21,445 nt of DNA, taken from contig DASTNK010000051.1 of NCBI GenBank assembly GCA_035720945.1, forward strand, positions 1 to 21,445, read 5' to 3'. Shown piece after piece: positions 15,360 to 21,445 of the stretch. The stretch comes from SCQX01 sp035720945. GTDB lineage: Bacteria > Pseudomonadota > Gammaproteobacteria > Burkholderiales > Burkholderiaceae_B. The notes beneath the pieces were generated by a model. It ran no database searches. It was not told where the DNA came from and worked only from the letters and a program-made list of their open reading frames with translations. Position 1 is the stretch's first letter; each line of letters begins with the position of its first letter. Position numbers and translations under genes: made by a program.

Positions 15360-16682
15360 ATGCAACGTCGAGTGAAAACCCATCATTTGATATTGATGGT
15401 GATGTGCCTGCTGTATTTCATCTCGTATATAGACCGCGTCAACATTTCGGTGGCGGCGCCGTTGATCCGGGACGAAATGGGCTTGAGCAACCTGGAGCTG
15501 GGGCTTGTGTTCTCGGCCTTCGCCTACCCCTACGCCGCCATGCAGATCTTCGGCGGCTGGTTGGCCGACCGCTTCGGCCCGCGCAAAGTGCTCATCACCT
15601 TGTCGCTGATCTGGGGCGCGGCGACTGTGCTGACCGGCTTTGTGGGGAGCGTCATTGCGCTGCTGGTCATGCGGTTCGCGCTGGGCATAGGCGAAGGCGG
15701 GGCATTTCCGACGGCGACGCGCGCCTTCACCTACTGGATGCCCGTGACGCAGCGTGGCGTTGCCCAGGGCATTACCCATTCGTTCTCCCGCCTGGGCGGC
15801 GCCATCACACCACCCTTGGTGGTCCTGATCATCGCCTTGGCAGGCTGGCGCGAGTCCTTCATCGTGCTGGGCGCCATCAGCCTGGTTTGGACCGTTCTGT
15901 TCATCTTCGTGTTCCGCGACAACCCGGCCGAGCATCCGCGCGTCACCCCGGCTGAACTGGCGGAAATCAACGCCGGCAGGGTCGAGCAGCCGAAGAAAGA
16001 GAAGGGTCCGACGCCATGGGGGCGGCTGATCAAGGGCATGTGGAAGGTGACGTTCGTCGACTTCTGCTATGGCTGGTCGCTGTGGGTCTACCTGACGTGG
16101 TTGCCGTCTTACTTGAAGGATGCGCGCGGCTTCGACCTGAAAGCCATGGCGATTTTCACCGCCTTGCCCTTGCTCGCCGGCGTTGTGGGAGATACTCTGG
16201 GCGGCGTCGTGTCCGACAAGTTGTTGAGGAAGACCGGAAATATCCGCTTCGCGCGCGTGTCCGTCCTGACCTTCGGGCTGGTGGGCGCGCTGTTGTGCAT
16301 GGTGCCCATGGTTTCCATGAAAGACCCGCTCATGGCGGTGTTGCTCCTGTCGCTGTCATTCTTCTGCCTGGAACTGACCAATGCCGTGCTGTGGAGTCTG
16401 CCCATTGATATCGCCGGCGATTATGCGGGCACCGCGGCTGGCATGATGAATACCGGCTTTGGTGTGGCGGGAATGATCTCGCCGGTGGTGTTTGGCTTCC
16501 TGATCCAGAGCACGGGCAGCTACCACTTGCCCTTCCTGGTTTCCGCCGGCCTGCTGGGAGTCGGCGCGTTGACGGCGCTGCTGATCGATCCAGGCCAGAC
16601 CGTGAAACGCGAGCCGGATGTTCAGGGCGAGGGCAGGCGCTTCGAGAAGATGGGCGGTGACACCAGCCTGGGCGTGGAATAG
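15360..16682 (+). CDS. sauU: MFS transporter, SauU-like organic-anion symporter
   Basis: Inner-membrane transporter of 440 residues with about twelve hydrophobic spans in two sets of six. The loop 2-3 signature GGWLADRFGPRK is clear, SYIDRVNISVAAPLI in the first span is typical of the anion:cation symporter (ACS) branch, and a charged loop (NAGRVEQPKKEKG) separates the halves. GAGGAG precedes the ATG at 15360; the in-frame codons before it are not family-like. Placement after sauT fits uptake of sulfoacetate. ACS members also carry hexuronates, tartrate and phthalate, so substrate is not proved by sequence. It is followed by a shared terminator region and converges on the tRNA. Confidence 0.72.
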   Translation: MQRRVKTHHLILMVMCLLYFISYIDRVNISVAAPLIRDEMGLSNLELGLVFSAFAYPYAAMQIFGGWLADRFGPRKVLITLSLIWGAATVLTGFVGSVIALLVMRFALGIGEGGAFPTATRAFTYWMPVTQRGVAQGITHSFSRLGGAITPPLVVLIIALAGWRESFIVLGAISLVWTVLFIFVFRDNPAEHPRVTPAELAEINAGRVEQPKKEKGPTPWGRLIKGMWKVTFVDFCYGWSLWVYLTWLPSYLKDARGFDLKAMAIFTALPLLAGVVGDTLGGVVSDKLLRKTGNIRFARVSVLTFGLVGALLCMVPMVSMKDPLMAVLLLSLSFFCLELTNAVLWSLPIDIAGDYAGTAAGMMNTGFGVAGMISPVVFGFLIQSTGSYHLPFLVSAGLLGVGALTALLIDPGQTVKREPDVQGEGRRFEKMGGDTSLGVE

Positions 16683-16755
16683 GGAGGAGGGCGGTGCCAT
16701 CAGGTGGGGCGTCCGTTCCGTTGTTTATGGGGTAGGGTCGAGTCCAGCGCGCTCC

Positions 16756-16793
16756 AAAAACAAAAACGCCAATCTTGCGAAAGATTGGCGTTT
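16756..16793 (-). terminator. Strong intrinsic terminator of the tRNA, possibly also used by sauU
   Basis: AAACGCCAATCTT (16764-16776), loop GCGA, AAGATTGGCGTTT (16781-16793) is a perfect 13-bp stem. On the minus strand it is followed by two runs of five T (16756-16766), a textbook intrinsic terminator about 25 bases after the tRNA. On the plus strand only TTT follows, so it may end sauU transcription less efficiently. Confidence 0.9.
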
Positions 16794-16818
16794 GCAATTG
16801 ATACCACATAGAAATTCT

Positions 16819-16895
16819 TGGTGGCGCATCCCTGATTCGAACAGGGGACCTGCGGATTATGATTCCGTCGCTCTAACCGGCTGAGCTAATGCGCC
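16819..16895 (-). tRNA. tRNA with CAT anticodon, elongator Met most likely
   Basis: A 77-base cloverleaf read on the minus strand with the CCA end encoded (16819-16821). The acceptor stem GGCGCAT pairs fully with ATGCGCC, the D arm is GCTCAGCCGGTTAGAGC, the anticodon loop ATCATAA holds CAT, and the T arm is CCCTGTTCGAATCAGGG. Position 1 pairs with 72, so it is not initiator tRNA. Base 32 is A and the 27-43 pair is a mismatch, both slightly unusual. Ile2 (CAT modified to lysidine) cannot be excluded from sequence alone. Confidence 0.9.
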
Positions 16896-16904
16896 AAAGG
16901 ACGG

Positions 16905-16910
16905 CACTAT
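16905..16910 (-). promoter_or_regulatory. Candidate -10 element of the tRNA
   Basis: TATAGT on the minus strand ends 9 bases before the mature tRNA 5' end, so the start site would be only a few bases from it. No clear -35 hexamer is seen at the usual distance. Confidence 0.35.
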
Positions 16911-16949
16911 AACATAAAATTTCCGATGCACCGCGCGAAAGCCAGAGGC

Positions 16950-17080
16950 CCAAAACGCTAAAGGCCCCGCCTTTTGGCGGGGCCTTACTGCCACGATGGC
17001 AGTGAACACTACAAGGGAGTAGTGTTGGCGATCTGCCACTGAAGGGCAGTCGGGCCAACTCTTTCGAGAAGGCAATTCCA
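16950..17080 (-). ncRNA. Candidate structured small RNA or structured 3' UTR with four hairpins
   Basis: Four stem-loops sit end to end: CTGCC/GGCAG (17033-17037 with 17045-17049), AACACTAC/GTAGTGTT (17005-17012 with 17019-17026), ACTGCCA/TGGCAGT (16987-16993 with 16997-17003) and the 11-bp terminator-like stem at 16961-16986. On the minus strand a TATGAT -10-like element lies at 17087-17092, which would start an RNA near 17080, and the GC stem followed by TTT and TTTT would end it near 16950. No -35 was found. The alternative is the structured 3' end of the LysR transcript. I do not recognise an RNA family. Confidence 0.3.
16961..16986 (-). terminator. Intrinsic terminator-like GC stem
   Basis: AAGGCCCCGCC (16961-16971), loop TTTT, GGCGGGGCCTT (16976-16986) is a perfect 11-bp stem. 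On the minus strand it is followed by TTTAGCGTTTT, an adequate but broken U-tract. It would end either the LysR transcript, 283 bases after the stop, or the candidate small RNA, and would shield the tRNA promoter. Confidence 0.6.
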
Positions 17081-17268
17081 CGATAGATCATATCGCATCG
17101 AATGGCAAATCAGGGCAATTACCTAATCGTGCAACAAGCCGTAAACGCAAGAGACCGGTTGCCTTGAGGCTTGGGTTTGTCTGTCACAAATCGAACGACT
17201 TTGCAGCGAACCATTCGTCCATGTGGTGGGCGGATGCCCGCGTGGTGACACGCTTGCCGACAATGCCC

Positions 17269-18183
17269 TCACTCTGATGAAGTGGCGGAATCCCGCCCGG
17301 TTTCCGGCAGCGCCTGTCTGATGTAGCCGGCGAACAGCTGTGCCGCCGCGGGCATGGTATCGCCATTCCACAGGCAAAGTGTCTCGGATACCGCGCTCAC
17401 GCCGTCCAGCCGTGCGCAAGCCACGCGCCGACCGCACGCCAGCGCGATGGAACGTGGCACCAGGGCGATGCCCATGCCTTTTTCCACCATGCCGACCACG
17501 GTCTGCCATAGGCGGACCTCGTGTTTGATACGCGGGCTGAATCCCGCCTCAACACACAGCGCGATGATCTGGTCGTGGTAATAGGGGGAAACGCGGCGGG
17601 GAAAGAGGATGAACGCATCGTCGCGCAGGTCTTTGACAGAAAGGCTGGCGCGCTCGGCCAAAGGATGGCGGAGCGGCAGACAGCACAGGAACGGTTCCAC
17701 GGCCAGCCTTTCGGCCCGGATGGAGGCGGGAAACCGCGCCGAATGCGACAACCCCATGTCAAGCTGGTTGCGCAGCAGGGCGTCGATCTGCTCGGTGGTA
17801 TTCATTTCCGACAGCGTGACGTCGATGGTCGGGTGATCCGCTTCAAAGCGCTTGAGCGCTTCGGGCAGTCCGCGGTGGATCAGGGAATTCACGAAGCCGA
17901 TGCGCAAGCGGCCCATGATTCCGCGCGCCGACATCAAGGTCAGGTGGCGGGCCTCCTCGGCCTGTTGCAGCAGGCGCTTGGCTTCGCGCAACAACACCTG
18001 CCCGGCGTTGGTCAGCGTGACAGCCTTGCTGCTGCGTTCCAGCAGTTGCACGTCCAGTTCCTGTTCCAGACGGCGGATATCGGCGCTCAGGGCGGGTTGG
18101 GAGATACACAGCTTCCGCGCGGCACGCCCGAAGTGCAATTCTTCGGCGACGCACGAGAAGTAGCGGAGTTGTCGCAAGTCCAT
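17269..18183 (-). CDS. LysR-family transcriptional regulator
   Basis: Cytosolic DNA-binding regulator of 304 residues. The N-terminal winged helix (residues 1-60, MDLRQLRYF, HFGRAARKLCISQPALSADIRRLE) is the canonical LysR domain with its linker helix, followed by a two-lobed effector domain from about residue 90 (GRLRIGFVNSLIHRGLP). The ATG at 18183 is chosen over one six codons upstream because GGGGGA lies eight bases before it, while the upstream codon has none at a workable distance. It is divergent from an acyl-CoA dehydrogenase/CoA-transferase operon and probably activates it on sensing the acid or its CoA ester. The effector domain resembles the BenM/CatM branch, but no ligand can be assigned. 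Confidence 0.9.
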   Translation of the reverse strand: MDLRQLRYFSCVAEELHFGRAARKLCISQPALSADIRRLEQELDVQLLERSSKAVTLTNAGQVLLREAKRLLQQAEEARHLTLMSARGIMGRLRIGFVNSLIHRGLPEALKRFEADHPTIDVTLSEMNTTEQIDALLRNQLDMGLSHSARFPASIRAERLAVEPFLCCLPLRHPLAERASLSVKDLRDDAFILFPRRVSPYYHDQIIALCVEAGFSPRIKHEVRLWQTVVGMVEKGMGIALVPRSIALACGRRVACARLDGVSAVSETLCLWNGDTMPAAAQLFAGYIRQALPETGRDSATSSE

Positions 18184-18250
18184 CGATGTATCCCCCGTCA
18201 TTCCCCGCAGGAGCGCCGCGATTGTTTGAATAATTAAATATTATCGTTAA

Positions 18251-18303
18251 TTCCATAAATTGTATTGGAACTTATTGAGTAAGGTTCCTAGAATTTTCAG
18301 GAA
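18251..18303. promoter_or_regulatory. Two tandem TTCC...GGAA palindromes, candidate LysR operator
   Basis: TTCCA (18251-18255), ten bases, TGGAA (18266-18270) is followed by TTCCT (18285-18289), nine bases, AGGAA (18299-18303). The two similar dyads lie in the AT-rich divergent gap between the LysR gene and its neighbour, as expected for a LysR tetramer using a recognition site and an activation site. No clear promoter hexamers were identified. Confidence 0.45.
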
Positions 18304-18366
18304 ACGCCTTAGAAAGTCGAGAATCATCAGGCCGGCATGACTACCGGACATCCAGGAGAACCCTTC

Positions 18367-20151
18367 ATGAGCCAAGCCGCATCCGCGAAACCCAGCGCCA
18401 TTCCCGATAGCCGTGGCACCAATCTGTTCGATCGGGATCCCGCCTTTGACGCGTTGTTGCGGCTTTACTTGCCCGAAGCGCTGCATGCGCATCTGCTTCC
18501 CATATTGCGGCGGCTCGGACGGCAGGCGGGTGGTGAGCTGGACCGCCTGGCGGCCAGCGCCGACAGGAACCCGCCGGTGCTGGCACCACGCACACGCGGC
18601 GGCGCCGACATCGATTCCATCGAAAAACATCCCGACTATGTGGCGTTGGAACGCGTCGCATACTCGAAACTCGGACTGGCCGCCATGAGCCACCGGGATG
18701 GCGTGCTGGGCTGGTCCGAGCCGCTGCCCGCTGTGGCCAAGTACGCGCTGACGTTCCTCTTCGTGCAGGCCGAGTTCGGCCTGTGCTGCCCGGTCAGCAT
18801 GACGGATTCCCTGACGCGCACATTGCGCAAATTCGGTGCCCCGGATCTGGTGGCGCGTTTCCTGCCGCAACTGACGTCGCAGGATTTCGACCAGTTGTAC
18901 CAAGGCGCCATGTTCATGACGGAGCAGGACGCCGGGTCCGATGTCGGGGGCGTCGCGACCCGTGCCCACCAGGATGGCGGCCAATGGCGCCTGACCGGTG
19001 ACAAGTGGTTCTGCTCGAACACCGACGCGGAACTCGCCATGGTGCTGGCCCGCCCGGATGGGGCGCCCAAAGGCATCAAGGGCCTGGGCCTTTTTCTGTT
19101 GCCGCGCACCTTGCCGGATGGCAGCCGCAATCACTATCGCATCATCCGCCTCAAGGACAAACTCGGTACCCGTTCCATGGCCAGCGGCGAGATACGGCTG
19201 GACGGCGCCATCGCGTATCCGGTGGGCGATCTCACGCGTGGTTTCAAACAAATGGCCGACATGATCAACATGTCGCGCCTGTCCAATGGCGTGCGCTCGG
19301 CCGGCCTGATGCGTCGCGCCTACAGCGAGGCGCACTACGTCGCCAGCCACCGCGAGGCGTTCGGCAAGCGCCTGATGGACATGCCGCTGATGCGGCGGCA
19401 ACTGATCAAGATGCTGCTTCCGGGCGAGCAGGCGCGTTCGATGTTCCTGCATACCGCCCAGTGTCTGGCCCAGTCTGATGCGGGCGATGCGCGCGCCGGA
19501 AAGTTGTTGCGCATCATGACGCCGCTGATCAAGTTCCGTGCCTGTCGCGACGCCCGCAAGGTGACGGGTGATGCGCTGGAGGTGCGGGGCGGTTGCGGCT
19601 ATATCGAAGAGTGGGTGGATGCGCGGCTGGTGCGGGATTCGCATCTGGGCTCTGTCTGGGAAGGCACCAGCAACATCGTTGCGCTGGATGTCATGCGCGC
19701 GGCCACGCGCGAGGACGCCTTGACGCCGTTGCGCGTGTACCTGGAGGAATTGCTCGACGCGCCCGGCATCCCGGCGGAAAGCCGGGTGTTGCTCCAGGCG
19801 CTGTTGAGTCGCGCGGCGGGTCTGGCGGATGCCGTGGCGCGCGATGCCCGGGAACATCTGGCGCGACAAGCGGCCAGCGCGCTCTATCACGTCACAAGCG
19901 CCATCATCATGGCCTGGGAAGCCGCGCGCCAGGCACCCGACTGGCGCCGTCTGGCGTTGGCGCATCTGGTCGCCAGATTCCGGCTGTCGCCCGTGGATCC
20001 GCTGGACGACGGCGATGCCGATGCGCTGGATCCGCTGATGCGCGCCTTGCTGGCGGACGAACCCATTTCGGCCGCTCTGGCGCGAGATTGTCTAACGACG
20101 TCTTCCGCTCACGCTGAGACGCGGGCGGACGAACCCTCTCTTTCCCTGTGA
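18367..20151 (+). CDS. Acyl-CoA dehydrogenase family protein, AidB-like
   Basis: Flavoprotein of 594 residues, longer than the roughly 380 residues of simple acyl-CoA dehydrogenases and close to the AidB branch, which has an extra N-terminal segment and a C-terminal helical domain. FAD-site blocks are MTEQDAGSDVG (184-194) and TGDKWFCSNTDAE (210-222). RLKDKLGTRSMASGEI, FKQMADMINMSRL and VRGGCGYIEEW follow, and Glu432 in WEGTSNIVALDVMR is at the catalytic-base position of this branch. The start at 18367 follows AGGAG; an in-frame ATG 30 bases upstream is less likely. It probably oxidises an acyl-CoA made by the adjoining CoA-transferase. A DNA-alkylation role like that of E. coli AidB is possible but not supported by the neighbours. 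Confidence 0.82.
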   Translation: MSQAASAKPSAIPDSRGTNLFDRDPAFDALLRLYLPEALHAHLLPILRRLGRQAGGELDRLAASADRNPPVLAPRTRGGADIDSIEKHPDYVALERVAYSKLGLAAMSHRDGVLGWSEPLPAVAKYALTFLFVQAEFGLCCPVSMTDSLTRTLRKFGAPDLVARFLPQLTSQDFDQLYQGAMFMTEQDAGSDVGGVATRAHQDGGQWRLTGDKWFCSNTDAELAMVLARPDGAPKGIKGLGLFLLPRTLPDGSRNHYRIIRLKDKLGTRSMASGEIRLDGAIAYPVGDLTRGFKQMADMINMSRLSNGVRSAGLMRRAYSEAHYVASHREAFGKRLMDMPLMRRQLIKMLLPGEQARSMFLHTAQCLAQSDAGDARAGKLLRIMTPLIKFRACRDARKVTGDALEVRGGCGYIEEWVDARLVRDSHLGSVWEGTSNIVALDVMRAATREDALTPLRVYLEELLDAPGIPAESRVLLQALLSRAAGLADAVARDAREHLARQAASALYHVTSAIIMAWEAARQAPDWRRLALAHLVARFRLSPVDPLDDGDADALDPLMRALLADEPISAALARDCLTTSSAHAETRADEPSLSL

Positions 20152-20167
20152 ACGGATGGAACCCTTC

Positions 20168-21316
20168 ATGAACAGCCATGGCGCCTTGCAGGGCATCAAA
20201 GTCATCGACCTCACCCGCGTGCTCGGAGGGCCTTACTGCACGCAACTCCTCGCGGACCACGGGGCCGATGTGATCAAGATCGAGCCGCCCAAGGGCGACG
20301 AGACACGGGCCTGGGGGCCCCCCTTCGACGACGACGGGACGGCCGCGTACTTCCGGGGGGTCAATCGCAACAAGCGCGGTATCGTTCTGGACCTGACGAC
20401 CGAGTCCGATCGCGCCGTTTTGCTGCGCCTCCTGGAAGGCGCGGATGTGCTGGTCGAGAATTTCAAGAGCGGCACGCTGGAGCGTTGGGGGTTGGGCTAT
20501 GCCGAGGTGCTGGCCGAGCGCTTTCCGCGCCTGATCCATTGCACGATCTCCGGTTTCGGCACCGACGGTCCCCTGGGCGGACTGCCTGGCTACGATGCGG
20601 TCATCCAGGCCATGGCGGGCCTGATGAGCGTCAATGGCGAGGATGGTGGCGGGCCACTGCGTGTGGGCCTGCCGGTGGTCGACATGGTGACCGGGCTGAA
20701 CGCTGCCAACGGCATCATGCTGGCGCTGCAGGAGCGCCACGTCAGCGGTCGGGGGCAGTCGGTCGAGGTGGCCTTGTACGACGCGGGCATTTCGCTGCTG
20801 CATCCCCACATGCCCAATTATCTGGCATCGGGAAAGACGCCATCGCGCACCGGCAATGCCCATCCGAACATCACGCCGTACGACACGTACCGCACTGGCA
20901 CGGTGCCCCTGTTCCTGGCGGTCGGCAATGATTCGCAGTTCCGGGCCTTGTGCCGTTATCTCGAAGCGCCAGAACTGGCTGACGATCCGCGTTTCGACAG
21001 CAATGCGAAGCGCTGCGGGCACCGGCCGGAACTTAAGCGCGAGCTCGAGGCCCGGTTCGCGGGGCACGATGGCGTGGCGCTGGCGTCGGACTTGATTCGA
21101 CACGGTGTGCCTTGCGGACCGTTGCACGACGTCGCCCAGGTGGCCGATCACCCCCATACACGGCATCGCGGCATGATCGTCGCCATCGACGATTACCGCG
21201 GTGTCGCGTCCCCCATCAAGCTGTCGCGCTCCCCGGCCACGTATCGGCGCAAGCCGCCGCGCTTCGGTGCCGACACCCAGGCCGTGCTGGCCGAGCTCGA
21301 TGGGGATCGTTCTTGA
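20168..21316 (+). CDS. CaiB/BaiF family (class III) CoA-transferase
   Basis: Cytosolic CoA-transferase of 382 residues that moves CoA between carboxylic acids through an aspartyl-CoA anhydride. Family features are the N-terminal IKVIDLTRVLGGPYCTQLLADHGADVIKIE broken by its Rossmann turn, VLVENFKSGTLERWGL, TISGFGTDGP, GYDAVIQAMAGLMSVNG, and the likely catalytic Asp172 in GLPVVDMVTG. The C-terminal block GVPCGPLHDVAQVADHPHTRHRGM is typical. The ATG at 20168 is preferred over one four codons earlier because GGATGGA lies just before it. It begins 16 bp after the dehydrogenase stop, so the two are cotranscribed. Acid and CoA donor are unknown. Confidence 0.9.
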   Translation: MNSHGALQGIKVIDLTRVLGGPYCTQLLADHGADVIKIEPPKGDETRAWGPPFDDDGTAAYFRGVNRNKRGIVLDLTTESDRAVLLRLLEGADVLVENFKSGTLERWGLGYAEVLAERFPRLIHCTISGFGTDGPLGGLPGYDAVIQAMAGLMSVNGEDGGGPLRVGLPVVDMVTGLNAANGIMLALQERHVSGRGQSVEVALYDAGISLLHPHMPNYLASGKTPSRTGNAHPNITPYDTYRTGTVPLFLAVGNDSQFRALCRYLEAPELADDPRFDSNAKRCGHRPELKRELEARFAGHDGVALASDLIRHGVPCGPLHDVAQVADHPHTRHRGMIVAIDDYRGVASPIKLSRSPATYRRKPPRFGADTQAVLAELDGDRS

Positions 21317-21344
21317 TCCTTCATTCGTGATGCAGGCAGGTAAT

Positions 21345-21387
21345 AGAAATGCCGGACCAGAAATGCCGGACTGCGACGTGGTCCGGC
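21345..21387 (+). repeat. Tandem 14-bp repeat with hairpin upstream of the last gene
   Basis: AGAAATGCCGGAC occurs at 21345-21357 and again at 21359-21371. The GCCGGAC of either copy can pair with GTCCGGC at 21381-21387; the nearer pairing leaves a 9-base loop. This gives two exclusive hairpins just before the ribosome site at 21396-21401. No T-tract follows. It could tune expression of the last gene relative to the two upstream. Confidence 0.5.
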
Positions 21388-21405
21388 GACAACCCAAGGA
21401 GACTC

Positions 21406-21445
21406 ATGATGTTGCGCAGAATTTTTTCGTGGCTGTCGGCCGCGT
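21406..21445 (+). CDS. Start of a gene with signal-peptide-like N-terminus, cut by window edge
   Basis: AAGGAG is followed by two adjacent ATG codons (21406 and 21409; the second has the better spacing). The visible peptide is MMLRRIFSWLSAA: two Arg followed by a hydrophobic stretch, as in the start of a Sec signal peptide. In Alcaligenaceae such dehydrogenase/CoA-transferase operons often end with a Bug/TctC-type periplasmic solute receptor, so that is my guess. Only 13 residues are visible, so the family cannot be confirmed. Confidence 0.5.
   Translation, partial: MMLRRIFSWLSAA

Noticed and set aside
16819..16895. tRNA gene as an attachment site for an integrated element
   Set aside because: No integrase, no repeat of the tRNA 3' end elsewhere in the window, and flanking genes have similar composition.
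16873..17091. 72-codon minus-strand frame running through the hairpin region into the tRNA
   Set aside because: It runs through four hairpins, a terminator stem and into the tRNA D arm, so it is very unlikely to be coding.
18247..19965. 572-codon open frame on the minus strand opposite the AidB-like dehydrogenase
   Set aside because: Antisense to a protein with clear acyl-CoA dehydrogenase motifs; the composition looks like a codon shadow.
19907..21397. 496-codon open frame on the minus strand opposite the CoA-transferase
   Set aside because: Antisense to a clear class III CoA-transferase, no domain of its own.

Overview
The window reads as an ordinary high-GC chromosomal segment of a betaproteobacterium. 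Burkholderiales is likely, and Alcaligenaceae (Bordetella/Achromobacter-like) is my best guess from gene content, GC-rich codon use and the mix of catabolic operons. That placement is inference, because no rRNA or phylogenetic marker was compared. There are no insertion sequences, integrases, phage genes or CRISPR arrays.

Layout. (1) 1-761: 3' part of a folD-like gene. (2) 908-2661: a divergent pair, a GlxA-type AraC regulator (minus) and an isochorismatase-fold cysteine hydrolase (plus), sharing a short promoter region. (3) 2756-11209: a complete minus-strand kdp locus in the order promoter, short upstream ORF, kdpF, a second tiny membrane ORF, kdpA, kdpC... read physically as kdpE-kdpD-kdpB-kdpC-kdpA-small ORF-kdpF from low to high coordinates. 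It encodes the high-affinity ATP-driven K+ pump and its two-component regulator. KdpA (channel), KdpB (P-type ATPase), KdpC and KdpF form the membrane complex; KdpD senses K+ limitation and phosphorylates KdpE, which would act at a predicted box at 11193-11209. (4) 11295-16682: an IclR-type regulator divergent from an acylating aldehyde dehydrogenase, an AMP-forming acyl-CoA ligase and an MFS transporter. Gene order, families and divergence match the sauRSTU sulfoacetate cluster described in Cupriavidus necator H16: import, activation to sulfoacetyl-CoA, reduction to sulfoacetaldehyde. The next enzyme, Xsc, is not in the window. (5) 16756-17080: a minus-strand tRNA with anticodon CAT, its strong terminator, and a run of stem-loops that may be a small RNA or a structured 3' UTR. 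(6) 17269-21445: a LysR regulator divergent from an AidB-like acyl-CoA dehydrogenase, a CaiB/BaiF family CoA-transferase and the first codons of a further gene with a signal-peptide-like start. This looks like a small acid-degradation operon of unknown substrate.

Nothing here is clearly an undescribed system. The points most worth a second look are the sau-like cluster with an inverted repeat abutting the sauS ribosome binding site, the two tiny membrane proteins plus a stop/start-overlapping upstream ORF at the head of kdp, the hairpin run next to the tRNA, the uncharacterised LysR/AidB-like/CoA-transferase operon, and the divergent FolD.
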